The notes beneath the pieces were generated by a model. That model saw only the letters and a program-made list of their open reading frames with translations, was not told the origin of the DNA and ran no database searches. From positions 1 through 35,635 of the forward strand of contig NZ_AYZC01000013.1 of NCBI RefSeq assembly GCF_001436775.1: 35,635 nt of DNA, given 5' to 3'. The translations under genes and the position numbers were made by a program. Positions 10,398-19,087 of the stretch are shown here, one piece after another; positions within the stretch are counted from its first letter, which is position 1, and every line of letters starts with the position of its first letter. This DNA comes from Lactobacillus acetotolerans DSM 20749 = JCM 3825 (GTDB taxonomy: Bacteria; Bacillota; Bacilli; Lactobacillales; Lactobacillaceae).

Positions 10398-10418
10398 TAT
10401 TCGCGAAGTTCGAATAAG
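10396..10418. repeat. Perfect 8-bp dyad straddling the predicted transcription start
   Basis: CTTATTCG and CGAATAAG are exact inverted copies separated by 7 bases. The dyad overlaps the end of the -10 box and the first transcribed bases, so it is placed like an operator; only part of it would be in the RNA. Confidence 0.5.
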
Positions 10419-10425
10419 TAAATTC

Positions 10426-10453
10426 GAGTGAGCAATTATTGCTCACTCTTTTT
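10426..10453 (+). terminator. Leader terminator or attenuator ahead of rimP
   Basis: A 10-bp perfect stem (GAGTGAGCAA with TTGCTCACTC) with a three-base loop TTA is followed at once by five T. It lies between the promoter and rimP with no gene in between, so it must be read through for the operon to be expressed. No competing antiterminator structure is obvious by eye. Confidence 0.75.
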
Positions 10454-10471
10454 ATTACGGAGGAAAACTTT

Positions 10472-10948
10472 TTGTCAAAAGTTACAGATCTTGTTCTATC
10501 AGAAGTCAAACCAATCATTGCTAAACGAAATGATGAGTTTGTAGATATTGAATATGTGAAAGAAAAGGGCCAGAATTACCTAAGAATCTATGTTGATCGC
10601 CAACCAAATGGGATTGATATAGATGAAATAGCTGATCTAAGTGAATTGGTTTCTAAAAAACTTGATAGTTTAGACCCTGATCCTTTTCCTGATCCCTATG
10701 TTTTAGAGATTTCTTCACCAGGGGTTGAGAGGCCGATTAAAACTGACCGTGACTGGGAAAATGCGGTTAATAAATACATTCATATCAGCCTTTATCAAAA
10801 GGTTAATGGTAAGAAAATATATGAAGGTACTCTTAAATCTTATAATGATGAAGAAATTGAGTTAGAAATAAAGATTAAAACAAGACGAAAAACTCTGACT
10901 ATTCCTCGTAAGTTAATTGCAAGTATTCGCTTTGCAATTGAATTTTAG
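10472..10948 (+). CDS. rimP: Ribosome maturation factor RimP
   Basis: RimP assists maturation of the 30S subunit. The protein shows the family's N-terminal alpha/beta domain with [22 protein letters not shown] (the SSPG and ERP motif) and a C-terminal SH3-like domain. I set the start at TTG 10472, which follows GGAGG (10459-10463) by 8 bases and gives 158 residues. An in-frame TTG at 10439 would extend it by 11 residues, but those bases lie inside the leader hairpin. It heads the operon, 18 bases before nusA, as in Bacillus. Confidence 0.93.
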   Translation: MSKVTDLVLSEVKPIIAKRNDEFVDIEYVKEKGQNYLRIYVDRQPNGIDIDEIADLSELVSKKLDSLDPDPFPDPYVLEISSPGVERPIKTDRDWENAVNKYIHISLYQKVNGKKIYEGTLKSYNDEEIELEIKIKTRRKTLTIPRKLIASIRFAIEF

Positions 10949-10966
10949 AAAGGCTGATCAAAACTT

Positions 10967-12325
10967 ATGTCTAAAGAAATGCTTGAAGCGTTTGACACTT
11001 TAGAGAAGACAAAAGGTATCAAGCAAGATGTGATTGTTGATGCAATTAAAGCTGCTTTAGTTGCTGCATATAAGAAAAATTTTAACCAAGCACAAAATGT
11101 TGAGGTTGATTTTGATGAACGTAAGGGTAACTTTAAGGTTATGGCGGTTAAAACTGTTGTAGATGAGGTTCATGATAATCGCCTTGAAGTTAGTTTGAAG
11201 GATGCTTTGGCAATTAATAAGGCTTATGAAGTCGGGGACGAGATTCGCTTCGAAGTTACACCAAAGAATTTTGGCAGAATTGCCGCTCAAACTGCCAAAC
11301 AAGTTATTATGCAACGCTTGCGTGAAGCAGAAAGAACCCATATTATTGATGAGTACTCTCAATATGAAGATGAATTAGTTACTGGAACAGTCGAACGACG
11401 TGATAATCGCTTCGTTTATGTTAAAATTGGTAACGTTGAAGCCGTAATGCCTCATCGTGATCAAATGCCGACTGAAACATACAACCCACAAGATAAAATT
11501 CGTGTGCTTGTAACTCACGTTGGTTCTGATTCTAAGGGTGCACAGATTACGGTATCAAGAACTGCTCCTGACGTGGTAAAACGTTTATTTGAACAAGAAG
11601 TTCCAGAAATCTATGATGGAACTGTTGAAATTGTTTCTATTGCTCGTGAAGCGGGTGACAGAACTAAAATGGCAGTCAAAACGAATGATCCTAATATTGA
11701 TCCAGTTGGTACTTGTGTAGGTCAACGTGGTGCCAGAGTTCAAAACGTTGTTAATGAGCTGGATGGAGAAAATATTGATATTGTTCAATATGAAGAAGAT
11801 CCATCTGACTTCATTGCCAACGCACTAAATCCTGCAGAAGTAATCGCTGTTCAATTTAGCAACGATGATGATGAGGATGAAAAGAATGCCTTGGTTATTG
11901 TTCCAGATTATCAATTGTCATTGGCAATTGGTAAAAAAGGTCAGAATGTTCGTTTAGCTGCTCGTTTAACTGGTTATAAAATTGATATTCGTCCAGAATC
12001 TGAAGTTGAATTTGTTGATGAAAACAAAGATGATTCAGATAAAAAAGAGTCGGATGATTCTGTAACTACAGATGAGACAGATACAGATAGTGAAGATGCT
12101 GAAGAAACAGCGGCAGATGATGATTCAAATGTAGAAGCTACTGATGATGAGGCAGCTGATTCTGATGATACTCAGGAGGATGATAGTGATGATTCTTCCG
12201 ATGATTCGGAAACGGGTGATCCAGATGCAGAAACTACAGATGAATCAGATAATTCCGACGATGATCAGGAAGCCGATAATGATGACTCTTCCGAAGATGA
12301 GGGTTCAGATACTGATAAAGAATAA
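10967..12325 (+). CDS. nusA: Transcription termination/antitermination factor NusA with a long acidic tail
   Basis: NusA binds RNA polymerase and nascent RNA and modulates pausing and intrinsic termination. Domains in order: N-terminal polymerase-binding domain (1-130), S1 domain (VTGTVERRDNRFVYVKIG, about 135-200), and KH1 and KH2 (GQRGARV and AIGKKGQNVRLAARLTG, up to about 345). From about residue 350 to 452 there is a tail of some 103 residues made almost only of Asp, Glu, Ser and Thr, with no predicted fold. Bacillus NusA is about 370 residues and lacks such a tail. Enterobacterial NusA also has extra acidic domains, but those are folded repeats, unlike this low-complexity stretch. Confidence 0.96.
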   Translation: MSKEMLEAFDTLEKTKGIKQDVIVDAIKAALVAAYKKNFNQAQNVEVDFDERKGNFKVMAVKTVVDEVHDNRLEVSLKDALAINKAYEVGDEIRFEVTPKNFGRIAAQTAKQVIMQRLREAERTHIIDEYSQYEDELVTGTVERRDNRFVYVKIGNVEAVMPHRDQMPTETYNPQDKIRVLVTHVGSDSKGAQITVSRTAPDVVKRLFEQEVPEIYDGTVEIVSIAREAGDRTKMAVKTNDPNIDPVGTCVGQRGARVQNVVNELDGENIDIVQYEEDPSDFIANALNPAEVIAVQFSNDDDEDEKNALVIVPDYQLSLAIGKKGQNVRLAARLTGYKIDIRPESEVEFVDENKDDSDKKESDDSVTTDETDTDSEDAEETAADDDSNVEATDDEAADSDDTQEDDSDDSSDDSETGDPDAETTDESDNSDDDQEADNDDSSEDEGSDTDKE

Positions 12326-12339
12326 GGATTGGTGATTTC

Positions 12340-12636
12340 TTGAAAAAAAGGAAAATTCCAATGCGGAAAGATTTATTAACCGATACAATGCAACCTAAAA
12401 AAGAATTAGTGCGAATTGTTATTGATAAAGAAAAGAATGTTTCCGTAGATCCTACTGGTAAGAAGCCAGGACGTGGCGCATATGTGTCATTGGATCCAAG
12501 TAAGATTAAAATGGCAGAGGATAAAAAGGTATTGGAACGAAGTTTAGGTACGAAAATTCCAGAATCATTCTATAAAGACCTTTATTCTTATGTGGATCAT
12601 CAAAAAGCTAGGAAAGAATTATTTGGTGATAAATAA
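12340..12636 (+). CDS. ylxR: YlxR/RnpM family RNA-binding protein
   Basis: A small basic protein of 98 residues that always sits between nusA and ylxQ in Firmicutes. The conserved core DPTGKKPGRGAYV is present, as is PKKELVRIV. Bacillus YlxR has been described as a nucleic-acid-binding modulator of RNase P, hence the newer name RnpM. The usual RKC near the N-terminus reads RKD here. It starts at TTG 12340 after AAGGATTGGTGA and ends 2 bases before ylxQ. Confidence 0.88.
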   Translation: MKKRKIPMRKDLLTDTMQPKKELVRIVIDKEKNVSVDPTGKKPGRGAYVSLDPSKIKMAEDKKVLERSLGTKIPESFYKDLYSYVDHQKARKELFGDK

Positions 12637-12638
12637 GG

Positions 12639-12950
12639 GTGCAGAGTAGACAAAAAGCATTGAATTTGCTTGGTTTAGCACAGCGAGCCGGGGAATTAGA
12701 TTCCGGTACAGATATTGTTATTGCTGGGCTCAGAGGTAAGCAGGTAAAGGTAGTTATTTTGGCTAATGATATTTATGCAGATTCATCAGAAAAGATTACT
12801 AGGGTTGCTAAGCAAAATAATGTAAAAATTATTGACAACTTTAGTTCTGAAGAGTTATCCCATGCTATTGGGAAAAAACGCAAAGTTTTGGGATTAACGG
12901 ATGATGGTTTTTGCAAAGCTTTAGTTAAAAAGATTAATGAAGGAGTGTGA
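12639..12950 (+). CDS. ylxQ: YlxQ-type L7Ae/L30e-family RNA-binding protein
   Basis: The 103-residue protein has the L7Ae-type fold pattern: [16 protein letters not shown] at the N-terminus, [15 protein letters not shown] in the centre and [13 protein letters not shown] near the end. Relatives bind kink-turn RNA and are placed between ylxR and infB. The start is GTG 12639, 2 bases after the ylxR stop. Its 3' end supplies the ribosome binding site of infB (AAGGAG, 12940-12945). The exact RNA partner is not known from sequence. Confidence 0.87.
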   Translation: MQSRQKALNLLGLAQRAGELDSGTDIVIAGLRGKQVKVVILANDIYADSSEKITRVAKQNNVKIIDNFSSEELSHAIGKKRKVLGLTDDGFCKALVKKINEGV

Positions 12951-12954
12951 TTGG

Positions 12955-15588
12955 ATGGCTAAGAAAAGAATTTACGAAATCGCAAAAGAATTAGGCATCA
13001 GTAATAAAGTCGTGGTCGATAAAGCAAAGGACCTCGGTTTTGATGTGAAGAATCATATGTCATCACTAGATGATTCACAAATGAATCAATTAAAGGGTAG
13101 TTTCCGTAACTCCGCTCCCGCTAAAAAGCAAGAGAAGTCTTCTAAAAAGAGCAGTAAAATTAAAATTTCTGTTTCTTCTATTCGTAAAAGTGAAAAGAAT
13201 CACGAAAATAACAATAATCAACGTAGAAACAATAGAAGGCGCAATAACAATAATCGCCGCTCAAATGACCGCAATCGTGGTCAAAACGAAAACCGCCGTG
13301 GTGGTCAACCTAGAAGAGCAGCAAAGCCAGCTGCACGCAACTTATTAAAGCAATTAAAGCAAAAGCAACGTGTTGAAGAAAATTCATTAAATGAGCAGGC
13401 ACAAGAAACCAAAAAGCAGTATCATCAAAGTTTAAAGCATCCTGAAAAGAAAACTGAATCGACTAAGGATGTAAAGAAGACTGTTGATAAGAAGGCTTCT
13501 AAGAAAGATACAACTGATAAAAAGGTAATTGGCCCCAAGATTTTAAAACCTTCACCAGCTCGTTTAAAGAAGAATAATGAAGCTCCACATGCAGCTGTCG
13601 GTTCTAAAGCAAAAGCTACACCTGCAAAAGAAAACAACCGTCGTGGAAATGGTCATGGTCGTAGCCGTAACATGGGTAAACCAGGCCGTAAAGGTAGAAA
13701 TCAATTCTTTAACCGTGGTAATCATTCAGACCGTAGAGAAAGACGTAAGCGTAAGAATAGAAGACGTCAATTTGAGCAGGCTCCTAAGAAACAGCCTACT
13801 AAGAGAAAGTCTCGTCCATTACCAAAGGTTCTTGTATTTAAAGAAGGTATGAATGCCCAAGATATAGGTAAGTTATTACACCGTGAACCTGCTGAAATTG
13901 TTAAGAAGTTGTTCATGTTAGGTGTTATGACCAACCAAAACCAATCTCTGGATAAAGATACAATTGAACTTTTAGCTGCTGATTATGGTATTGACGCTAA
14001 AGAAAAGGTTCATGAAGATATTTCTGATATCGATAAACTTTACAACAAGAGAATGGCAGCTTCAAAGAAGTCAAAGAACCAGGTTAAGCGTCCACCTGTA
14101 GTTACAATTATGGGCCATGTTGACCATGGTAAAACTACTTTGCTTGATCGTTTGCGTCATACCCATGTTTCAGCTCATGAAGCAGGAGGTATTACCCAAA
14201 AGATTGGTGCTTATCAAGTTCACCTTGATAAACATTTGATTACGTTCTTAGATACTCCAGGACATGCTGCGTTCTCAAACATGCGTGAACGTGGTGCCGA
14301 AATTACCGATATTGTTGTCTTAGTTGTAGCTGCTGACGATGGTGTTATGCCCCAAACTGTCGAAGCTATTGACCATGCGAGAAGCGCTAAGGTTCCAATT
14401 ATTGTTGCAATTAACAAGATTGATGTTCCAGGTGCAAATCCAAAGCACGTAACTGAGCAATTAATGAAGTACAATTTAATTCCAGAAAAATATGGTGGTG
14501 ACACCATTTTCGTCAATATTTCTGCCAAAACCGGTGAAAATGTTGAAGATCTGTTACAAATGATTTTACTGCAAGCAGATGTAATGGAATTAAAGGCTGA
14601 TCCAAAGCAAGCAGCTATCGGTACTGTTATTGAAGCTCGTTTGTCTCGTGGTCGTGGTCCTGTTACTGATGTTTTGGTTCAACAAGGTACGCTGCATGAC
14701 GGTGATCCAATCGTTGTTGGTGATAGATTCGGTAAAGTCCGAGTTATGACTAATGATCGTGGTCACCAGGTTGAAAAAGCTACGCCATCAATGCCAGTTG
14801 AAATTACCGGTTTAAATGATGTTCCTGAATCAGCCGATAAACTGGTTGTCTTTAATGATGAAAAGACTGCTCGTAACGTTGGTGAGCAAAGAGCACAACA
14901 AGCTCTGCAAAAGTCCCGTGAGAATGTTCAACATGTAACTCTGGATAACCTCTTCGATACAATGAAAAAGGAAAACATGAAGGAAGTTGACATCGTCCTT
15001 AAGGCTGATGTTCAAGGCTCCGTTGAAGCTTTACAACAATCACTTGAAAAGATTGAAGTCAAGGGTGTTCGTGTCAATATCATTCACTCTGGCGTAGGGG
15101 CTATTAATGAATCAGATGTTACTTTAGCTGGTGCATCAAATGCCTTTATTATTGGGTTCGATGTAAGACCGACCGCAACTGCTAAGTCACAGGCTGAAGA
15201 AGACGGTGTTGATATTCGTCTCTACAGTATAATTTACAAGGTAATTGATGATGTTAAAGCCGCTATGCAGGGTATGCTGGAACCAACTTACGAAAACAAG
15301 GTTACTGGTAATTTAACTGTCCGTGAAACTTGGAAGGTATCTAAGGTAGGCACGATTGCAGGTGCATTCGTTGACTCTGGTTATATCACCCGTGATTCCG
15401 GTGTTAACCTTATTCGTGACGGTGTCGTAGTTTATAAAGGTAAGGTTGCCTCACTGAAGAGATTTAAGGATGACGTTAAGAAAGTTAAGCAAGGTTTAGA
15501 TTGTGGTCTGACTATTGATGGTTATAACGACATTAAGATCGGGGATCAGATTGAAGCCTTCGAAAAGCAAGAGGTTAAACCTAAGTAA
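12955..15588 (+). CDS. infB: Translation initiation factor IF-2
   Basis: The GTPase that brings fMet-tRNA to the 30S subunit and promotes subunit joining. I start at ATG 12955 ([14 protein letters not shown]), giving 877 residues; an upstream in-frame ATG at 12937 overlaps ylxQ and lies before the ribosome binding site. Domains in order: a small IF2-N domain (1-52), a basic Arg/Lys/Asn-rich linker (about 53-286) with NNNN and RRR runs, a second IF2-N-like helical domain (about 287-350), the G domain (GHVDHGKTT at 387-395, then DTPGHAAF and NKID), and the beta-barrel and initiator-tRNA-binding C-terminal domains. Confidence 0.97.
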   Translation: MAKKRIYEIAKELGISNKVVVDKAKDLGFDVKNHMSSLDDSQMNQLKGSFRNSAPAKKQEKSSKKSSKIKISVSSIRKSEKNHENNNNQRRNNRRRNNNNRRSNDRNRGQNENRRGGQPRRAAKPAARNLLKQLKQKQRVEENSLNEQAQETKKQYHQSLKHPEKKTESTKDVKKTVDKKASKKDTTDKKVIGPKILKPSPARLKKNNEAPHAAVGSKAKATPAKENNRRGNGHGRSRNMGKPGRKGRNQFFNRGNHSDRRERRKRKNRRRQFEQAPKKQPTKRKSRPLPKVLVFKEGMNAQDIGKLLHREPAEIVKKLFMLGVMTNQNQSLDKDTIELLAADYGIDAKEKVHEDISDIDKLYNKRMAASKKSKNQVKRPPVVTIMGHVDHGKTTLLDRLRHTHVSAHEAGGITQKIGAYQVHLDKHLITFLDTPGHAAFSNMRERGAEITDIVVLVVAADDGVMPQTVEAIDHARSAKVPIIVAINKIDVPGANPKHVTEQLMKYNLIPEKYGGDTIFVNISAKTGENVEDLLQMILLQADVMELKADPKQAAIGTVIEARLSRGRGPVTDVLVQQGTLHDGDPIVVGDRFGKVRVMTNDRGHQVEKATPSMPVEITGLNDVPESADKLVVFNDEKTARNVGEQRAQQALQKSRENVQHVTLDNLFDTMKKENMKEVDIVLKADVQGSVEALQQSLEKIEVKGVRVNIIHSGVGAINESDVTLAGASNAFIIGFDVRPTATAKSQAEEDGVDIRLYSIIYKVIDDVKAAMQGMLEPTYENKVTGNLTVRETWKVSKVGTIAGAFVDSGYITRDSGVNLIRDGVVVYKGKVASLKRFKDDVKKVKQGLDCGLTIDGYNDIKIGDQIEAFEKQEVKPK

Positions 15589-15606
15589 TTTTTAGTAGGG
15601 GGAAAT

Positions 15607-15972
15607 ATGAAACACAGAATTGGTCGTGTTGAAGGAGAAATCCTCCGTGAATTAACCAAAATTTTACAAAGGGACATTCGCGATCCGCGATTAAGTGAAG
15701 TAACTCTTACTGCTGTTGAGTGTACCAATGATCTTTCTTATGCAACGGTTTACTATAGTTTGCTTACAGAAGATCCTAAGAAAGAAAAAGAAGTTAAAGA
15801 GGGCTTAAAGAAAGCAAAGGGAATGATGCGTCACTTGCTTGGTCAAGTTTTGACGGTTTATAAAGTTCCAGAACTTATTTTTAAGCGTGATAACTCCGTA
15901 AAATATGGTAGTAAGATTGACCGTTTGATTGCTGAAGTTAAAAAGCAAGATGCAGAACGGAATAATAAATAG
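15607..15972 (+). CDS. rbfA: Ribosome-binding factor A
   Basis: A KH-type cold-shock ribosome assembly factor that binds immature 30S subunits. The protein begins KHRIGRVEGEILREL and contains RDIRDPRL and a VPELIFKRDNSVKYGSKI segment, all typical. Its 121 residues are the usual size. The ATG follows a GGGGG-containing site (15598-15602). A strong terminator-like hairpin starts right at its stop codon. Confidence 0.95.
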   Translation: MKHRIGRVEGEILRELTKILQRDIRDPRLSEVTLTAVECTNDLSYATVYYSLLTEDPKKEKEVKEGLKKAKGMMRHLLGQVLTVYKVPELIFKRDNSVKYGSKIDRLIAEVKKQDAERNNK

Positions 15973-15998
15973 AAAAGCGCCGTCATGGCGCTTTTTTT
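15973..15998 (+). terminator. Intrinsic terminator between rbfA and truB
   Basis: A 9-bp GC-rich stem, AAAAGCGCC and GGCGCTTTT, with a five-base loop GTCAT and a run of seven T. It directly follows the rbfA stop and ends 21 bases before the truB start. Confidence 0.88.
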
Positions 15999-16018
15999 AA
16001 TATAGACAGGAATAAAAT

Positions 16019-16912
16019 ATGTTAAACGGTATTTTAGTTATTGATAAGGATAAAGGCTTAACTAGCGCTGACGTGGTTTATCATTTACGCAAAGCATTAC
16101 ATATTAAAAAAATGGGTCACGCCGGTACCCTTGATCCCAATGTTACGGGAGTTTTGCCGATCGCCATTGGTCAAGCGACTAAATTAATTGAGCTAATGCA
16201 TACTAAACCCAAAGAATACACCGGCACGGGATTATTTGGCTATTCAACCGATAGTTATGATACTGATGGCAAGGTTTTGCAGGAAAAGAAACTTACTCAA
16301 TGTATAACTGCCGAACAAATAAAGGCAGCGATGAAAAGTTTTGAAGGAGAAATTGAGCAAGTTCCACCTATTTACTCTGCGGTAAAAGTTAATGGTAAGC
16401 ACCTCTATGACTATGCGCGTGCAGGGATTAAAGTTGAGCGGCCAAAAAGACAGGTTGATATTTTCTCATATAAACTTGTAAATGCACCACGGTATGACCA
16501 AGAAAAAGGTCAAGAAAGCTTTGCTTTTGTAATTAAATGCAGTAAAGGTACTTATATTAGGTCACTAGTTAATGATTTAGGTGTAAAACTTGGTGTTCCA
16601 GCTGTGATGACTAATTTACGCAGAACGGCTAGCTCAGGTTTTAATATTGACCAAGCTGTTAAATTAAATGAGATTACTGCGAATCCCGATGAGGCAGCTA
16701 AGTTAATCCAACCGATAGATAATTTCTTTAAAGATTATCCAACAATTGATTTGTCGTCCAAAGTATGGATGAAAATCAAAAATGGGGGTTCAGTTCCGTT
16801 AGCTTCCGATGCAAAAAAGGTCGCGTTAAGATACAATAATAAAGTTAAGGCAATTTATCAAAAACAGGGTGAGGTTTACCGTCCTGATTTAATGCTTTTA
16901 CAAAATGAGTAG
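16019..16912 (+). CDS. truB: tRNA pseudouridine(55) synthase TruB
   Basis: Makes pseudouridine 55 in the T-loop of tRNA. The catalytic motif [15 protein letters not shown] is at about residues 37-51, with the nucleophilic Asp43. [38 protein letters not shown] and [10 protein letters not shown] are also characteristic. The C-terminal region (about 235-297) looks like a short PUA-type domain. Its length of 297 is normal. It is separated from ribF by 5 bases, so the two are co-translated. Confidence 0.95.
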   Translation: MLNGILVIDKDKGLTSADVVYHLRKALHIKKMGHAGTLDPNVTGVLPIAIGQATKLIELMHTKPKEYTGTGLFGYSTDSYDTDGKVLQEKKLTQCITAEQIKAAMKSFEGEIEQVPPIYSAVKVNGKHLYDYARAGIKVERPKRQVDIFSYKLVNAPRYDQEKGQESFAFVIKCSKGTYIRSLVNDLGVKLGVPAVMTNLRRTASSGFNIDQAVKLNEITANPDEAAKLIQPIDNFFKDYPTIDLSSKVWMKIKNGGSVPLASDAKKVALRYNNKVKAIYQKQGEVYRPDLMLLQNE

Positions 16913-16917
16913 GTGAA

Positions 16918-17868
16918 ATGAAGGAATCGATTGTGAAAATTATCCATTTAACTTATCCAGTTAAAGAAAATTTAATACCAAGCAAAATCGTTTTGGCTCT
17001 CGGCTTTTTTGATGGTGTCCATTTAGGGCACCAACATCTAATTTCGGTTGCGCGGGATGTAGCTAAGAGAAAATCTTTACCACTGGCAGTCATGACATTT
17101 GACCGTCATCCTAAGGAAGTTTACGAGAAAAAAGCCAATTTTGCTTATATTGACAGCTTGGATGAAAAAGCTTTTAAAATGCAGCAATTAGGGGTTGACT
17201 ACCTATTAGTGGCTGCTTTTACTAAAAAATTTAGTGAATTAAATGCTCAAGAATTTGTTGATAACATGATTGTGAAATTACGACCAGATACTGTTGTCGC
17301 AGGTTTTGATTACACTTATGGCCCTAAAGATGTGGCTAATATGAAAAATTTGCCTAAATTTGCGCAAGGCAGGTTTAACATAATTGACGTCCCTAAGCAG
17401 ACTTTTGACGGTAAGAAGATTGGTTCAACGGAGATTAAAAGGGCAGTTAGAGATGGCAATATGGAATTAGCCTATGAATTGCTGGGGTCACACTATGTAA
17501 TGAGCGGAACAATCGGTCGTGGCCTGCGTAATGGCCATAAGCTTGGTTTTCCTACGGCTAATTTGGTTTGGAAGAATAAAAAGGTTATTCCTAAAATTGG
17601 TGTCTATGCTACTAAAACTAAAATTGGCGGCAAGTGGTATGATTCCATGACAAGTGTTGGTTACAATGTAACTTTGAATCAGAGCAGAAGAATTTACATT
17701 GAATCGAACTTATTTGGCTTTAATAAAGAAGCATACGGGCAAAAAATGATCATTAAATGGTATAAGTATACTCGTGGGGAAATTAAATTCTCCGGGCTGC
17801 AGGCTTTGAAAGACCAGTTAAAACGCGACCAAAAACAAATTAAGGCATATTTTGCTAAAAATGATTAG
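16918..17868 (+). CDS. ribF: Bifunctional riboflavin kinase/FAD synthetase
   Basis: Converts riboflavin to FMN and then to FAD. The N-terminal adenylyltransferase half has LGFFDGVHLGHQ and the ISSTRIR-equivalent, here GSTEIKRA with Lys in place of the more usual Arg. The kinase half begins at about residue 190 with GFPTANL and GVYATKTK. The usual NPTF reads NVTL, while the catalytic Glu is retained in YIESNLF. The length is 316. ATG 16918 follows AGGTG; a GTG at 16933 preceded by AAGGA is a possible alternative start. A terminator follows. Confidence 0.93.
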   Translation: MKESIVKIIHLTYPVKENLIPSKIVLALGFFDGVHLGHQHLISVARDVAKRKSLPLAVMTFDRHPKEVYEKKANFAYIDSLDEKAFKMQQLGVDYLLVAAFTKKFSELNAQEFVDNMIVKLRPDTVVAGFDYTYGPKDVANMKNLPKFAQGRFNIIDVPKQTFDGKKIGSTEIKRAVRDGNMELAYELLGSHYVMSGTIGRGLRNGHKLGFPTANLVWKNKKVIPKIGVYATKTKIGGKWYDSMTSVGYNVTLNQSRRIYIESNLFGFNKEAYGQKMIIKWYKYTRGEIKFSGLQALKDQLKRDQKQIKAYFAKND

Positions 17869-17904
17869 AATCCACCTATTGGATAATTTCCAGGTGGATT
17901 TTTT
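17869..17904 (+). terminator. Terminator after ribF
   Basis: A 9-bp stem, AATCCACCT (17869-17877) with AGGTGGATT (17892-17900), and a T-run to 17904. It ends the nusA-infB-ribF unit before the heat-shock promoter. Confidence 0.88.
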
Positions 17905-17933
17905 CTTAATAGATACAAAAAAATGAAATAAGT

Positions 17934-17960
17934 TTAGCACTCACCTTGACATTCTGCTAA
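17934..17960. promoter_or_regulatory. CIRCE-like HrcA operator 1
   Basis: The left arm TTAGCACTC is a perfect match to the CIRCE consensus. After nine bases the right arm reads TTCTGCTAA, with three mismatches to GAGTGCTAA. It covers the -35 box of the hrcA promoter. Confidence 0.72.
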
Positions 17961-17973
17961 AAGGTAGTATTAT
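17946..17973 (+). promoter_or_regulatory. Promoter of hrcA-grpE-dnaK-dnaJ
   Basis: A consensus TTGACA (17946-17951), a 16-base spacer and TATTAT (17968-17973). The predicted start is near 17980. A second TATAAT at 17973-17978 would need a 21-base spacer and is less likely. Confidence 0.8.
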
Positions 17974-17981
17974 ATAATCTG

Positions 17982-18008
17982 TTAGCACCTAAGAGATAAG
18001 AGTGCTAA
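17982..18008. promoter_or_regulatory. CIRCE-like HrcA operator 2
   Basis: The left arm TTAGCACCT has two mismatches; after nine bases the right arm GAGTGCTAA is perfect. It lies just after the predicted transcription start, where HrcA binding would block the polymerase. Confidence 0.85.
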
Positions 18009-18025
18009 AAGTGAGGGCGATATTT

Positions 18026-19075
18026 ATGTTGACCGAGCGTCAAGAACTTATTTTAAAAACAATCATTAAGGATTTTACTAAGACACATGACCCGGTTGGC
18101 TCAAAGACGGTAATGAATCAATTACCGATGAAGGTTTCGAGTGCAACTATCCGCAATGAAATGGCGGTATTAGAAGATAAAGTTTTGATTGAAAAGACTC
18201 ATTCTTCTAGCGGCCGGATCCCATCGAGTGATGGCTATCGTTATTATCTTGATAACTTGGTTGAACCGCTGCAATTACCTGAATCTGTTTATAATCAGAT
18301 AGTTAGTGAATTAGATCGACCGTTTCATCAAGTTAATGAAATAGTCCAGGAAGCTGCCAAGATTTTGTCGGATTTGACGAATTATACGGCTTTTGCAGAG
18401 GGACCTGAGAGTCATGACGTGACGGTTACCGGTTTTAGAATTGTTCCCTTATCTAACCGACAAGTAATGGCAATTTTAGTAACTAGTGATGGTAACGTTC
18501 AGAATCAGGTTTATGCTCTGCCGTACAATGTTCATGGCGATGAAGTTGAAAAAGCGGTCAGAATGATAGATGATGAACTAGTTGGTAAGACTTTAAAGGA
18601 GATTACCCCATCACTGCTGAAGAAAAAGTTGGGTGTTGAGCACGGTGGCAAACATGCGAGTGAACTTGTTAGTTTGGTCGAAGATGTCATTAAGGATGCA
18701 GCCAGTGAGCAGATGTATGTGGATGGGCAGATTAATTTACTAAATAATACATCTAAGAAGGATGTAAAAGATCTGCGCTCCCTTTACGAATTAGTTGATC
18801 ATGATGATCTGATTTCTAGTTTGATGGATAACTGTAGTAAATCTAAAAAGGGCAGGTACCCGGTACGAGTTAGTTTAGGATCGGAGCTACCTAATGAATT
18901 GTTGAAAAACTACAGTTTGTTGACAGCTGAGTATAATGTTGGTTCACATGGTAAAGGCGTAATCGCCTTGCTGGGACCAACGAATATGCCGTATTCACAA
19001 GTGATTGGTTTGCTAGAATATTTTAGGAATGAGTTGGCCAAGAAATTGCTCGATTATTACGGTAGATTTCAATAA
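18026..19075 (+). CDS. hrcA: Heat-inducible transcription repressor HrcA
   Basis: HrcA binds CIRCE and represses class I heat-shock genes; GroE is known to support its folding. The N-terminal winged helix ([13 protein letters not shown], then HDPVGSKT and [13 protein letters not shown]) and the [18 protein letters not shown] segment identify it. I start at ATG 18026, 8 bases after GAGGG, giving 349 residues. The in-frame GTG at 18002 lies inside the second CIRCE and is unlikely. Because both operators are at its own promoter, the gene is autoregulated together with grpE, dnaK and dnaJ. Confidence 0.95.
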   Translation: MLTERQELILKTIIKDFTKTHDPVGSKTVMNQLPMKVSSATIRNEMAVLEDKVLIEKTHSSSGRIPSSDGYRYYLDNLVEPLQLPESVYNQIVSELDRPFHQVNEIVQEAAKILSDLTNYTAFAEGPESHDVTVTGFRIVPLSNRQVMAILVTSDGNVQNQVYALPYNVHGDEVEKAVRMIDDELVGKTLKEITPSLLKKKLGVEHGGKHASELVSLVEDVIKDAASEQMYVDGQINLLNNTSKKDVKDLRSLYELVDHDDLISSLMDNCSKSKKGRYPVRVSLGSELPNELLKNYSLLTAEYNVGSHGKGVIALLGPTNMPYSQVIGLLEYFRNELAKKLLDYYGRFQ

Positions 19076-19087
19076 AGGAGGTTAGCC

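Noticed and set aside
10404-10420. A tRNA T-loop-like GTTCGAAT sequence
   Set aside because: No acceptor, D or anticodon arms surround it; it is part of the dyad at the rimP promoter.
12144-12335. A Met/Ile-rich frame inside the nusA tail
   Set aside because: Caused by GAT/ATG periodicity of the acidic repeat read in another frame.
13180-13330. Asn/Arg repeats in infB considered as a tandem DNA repeat
   Set aside because: Codons vary and there is no regular unit. It is low-complexity protein sequence, not a DNA repeat array or CRISPR.
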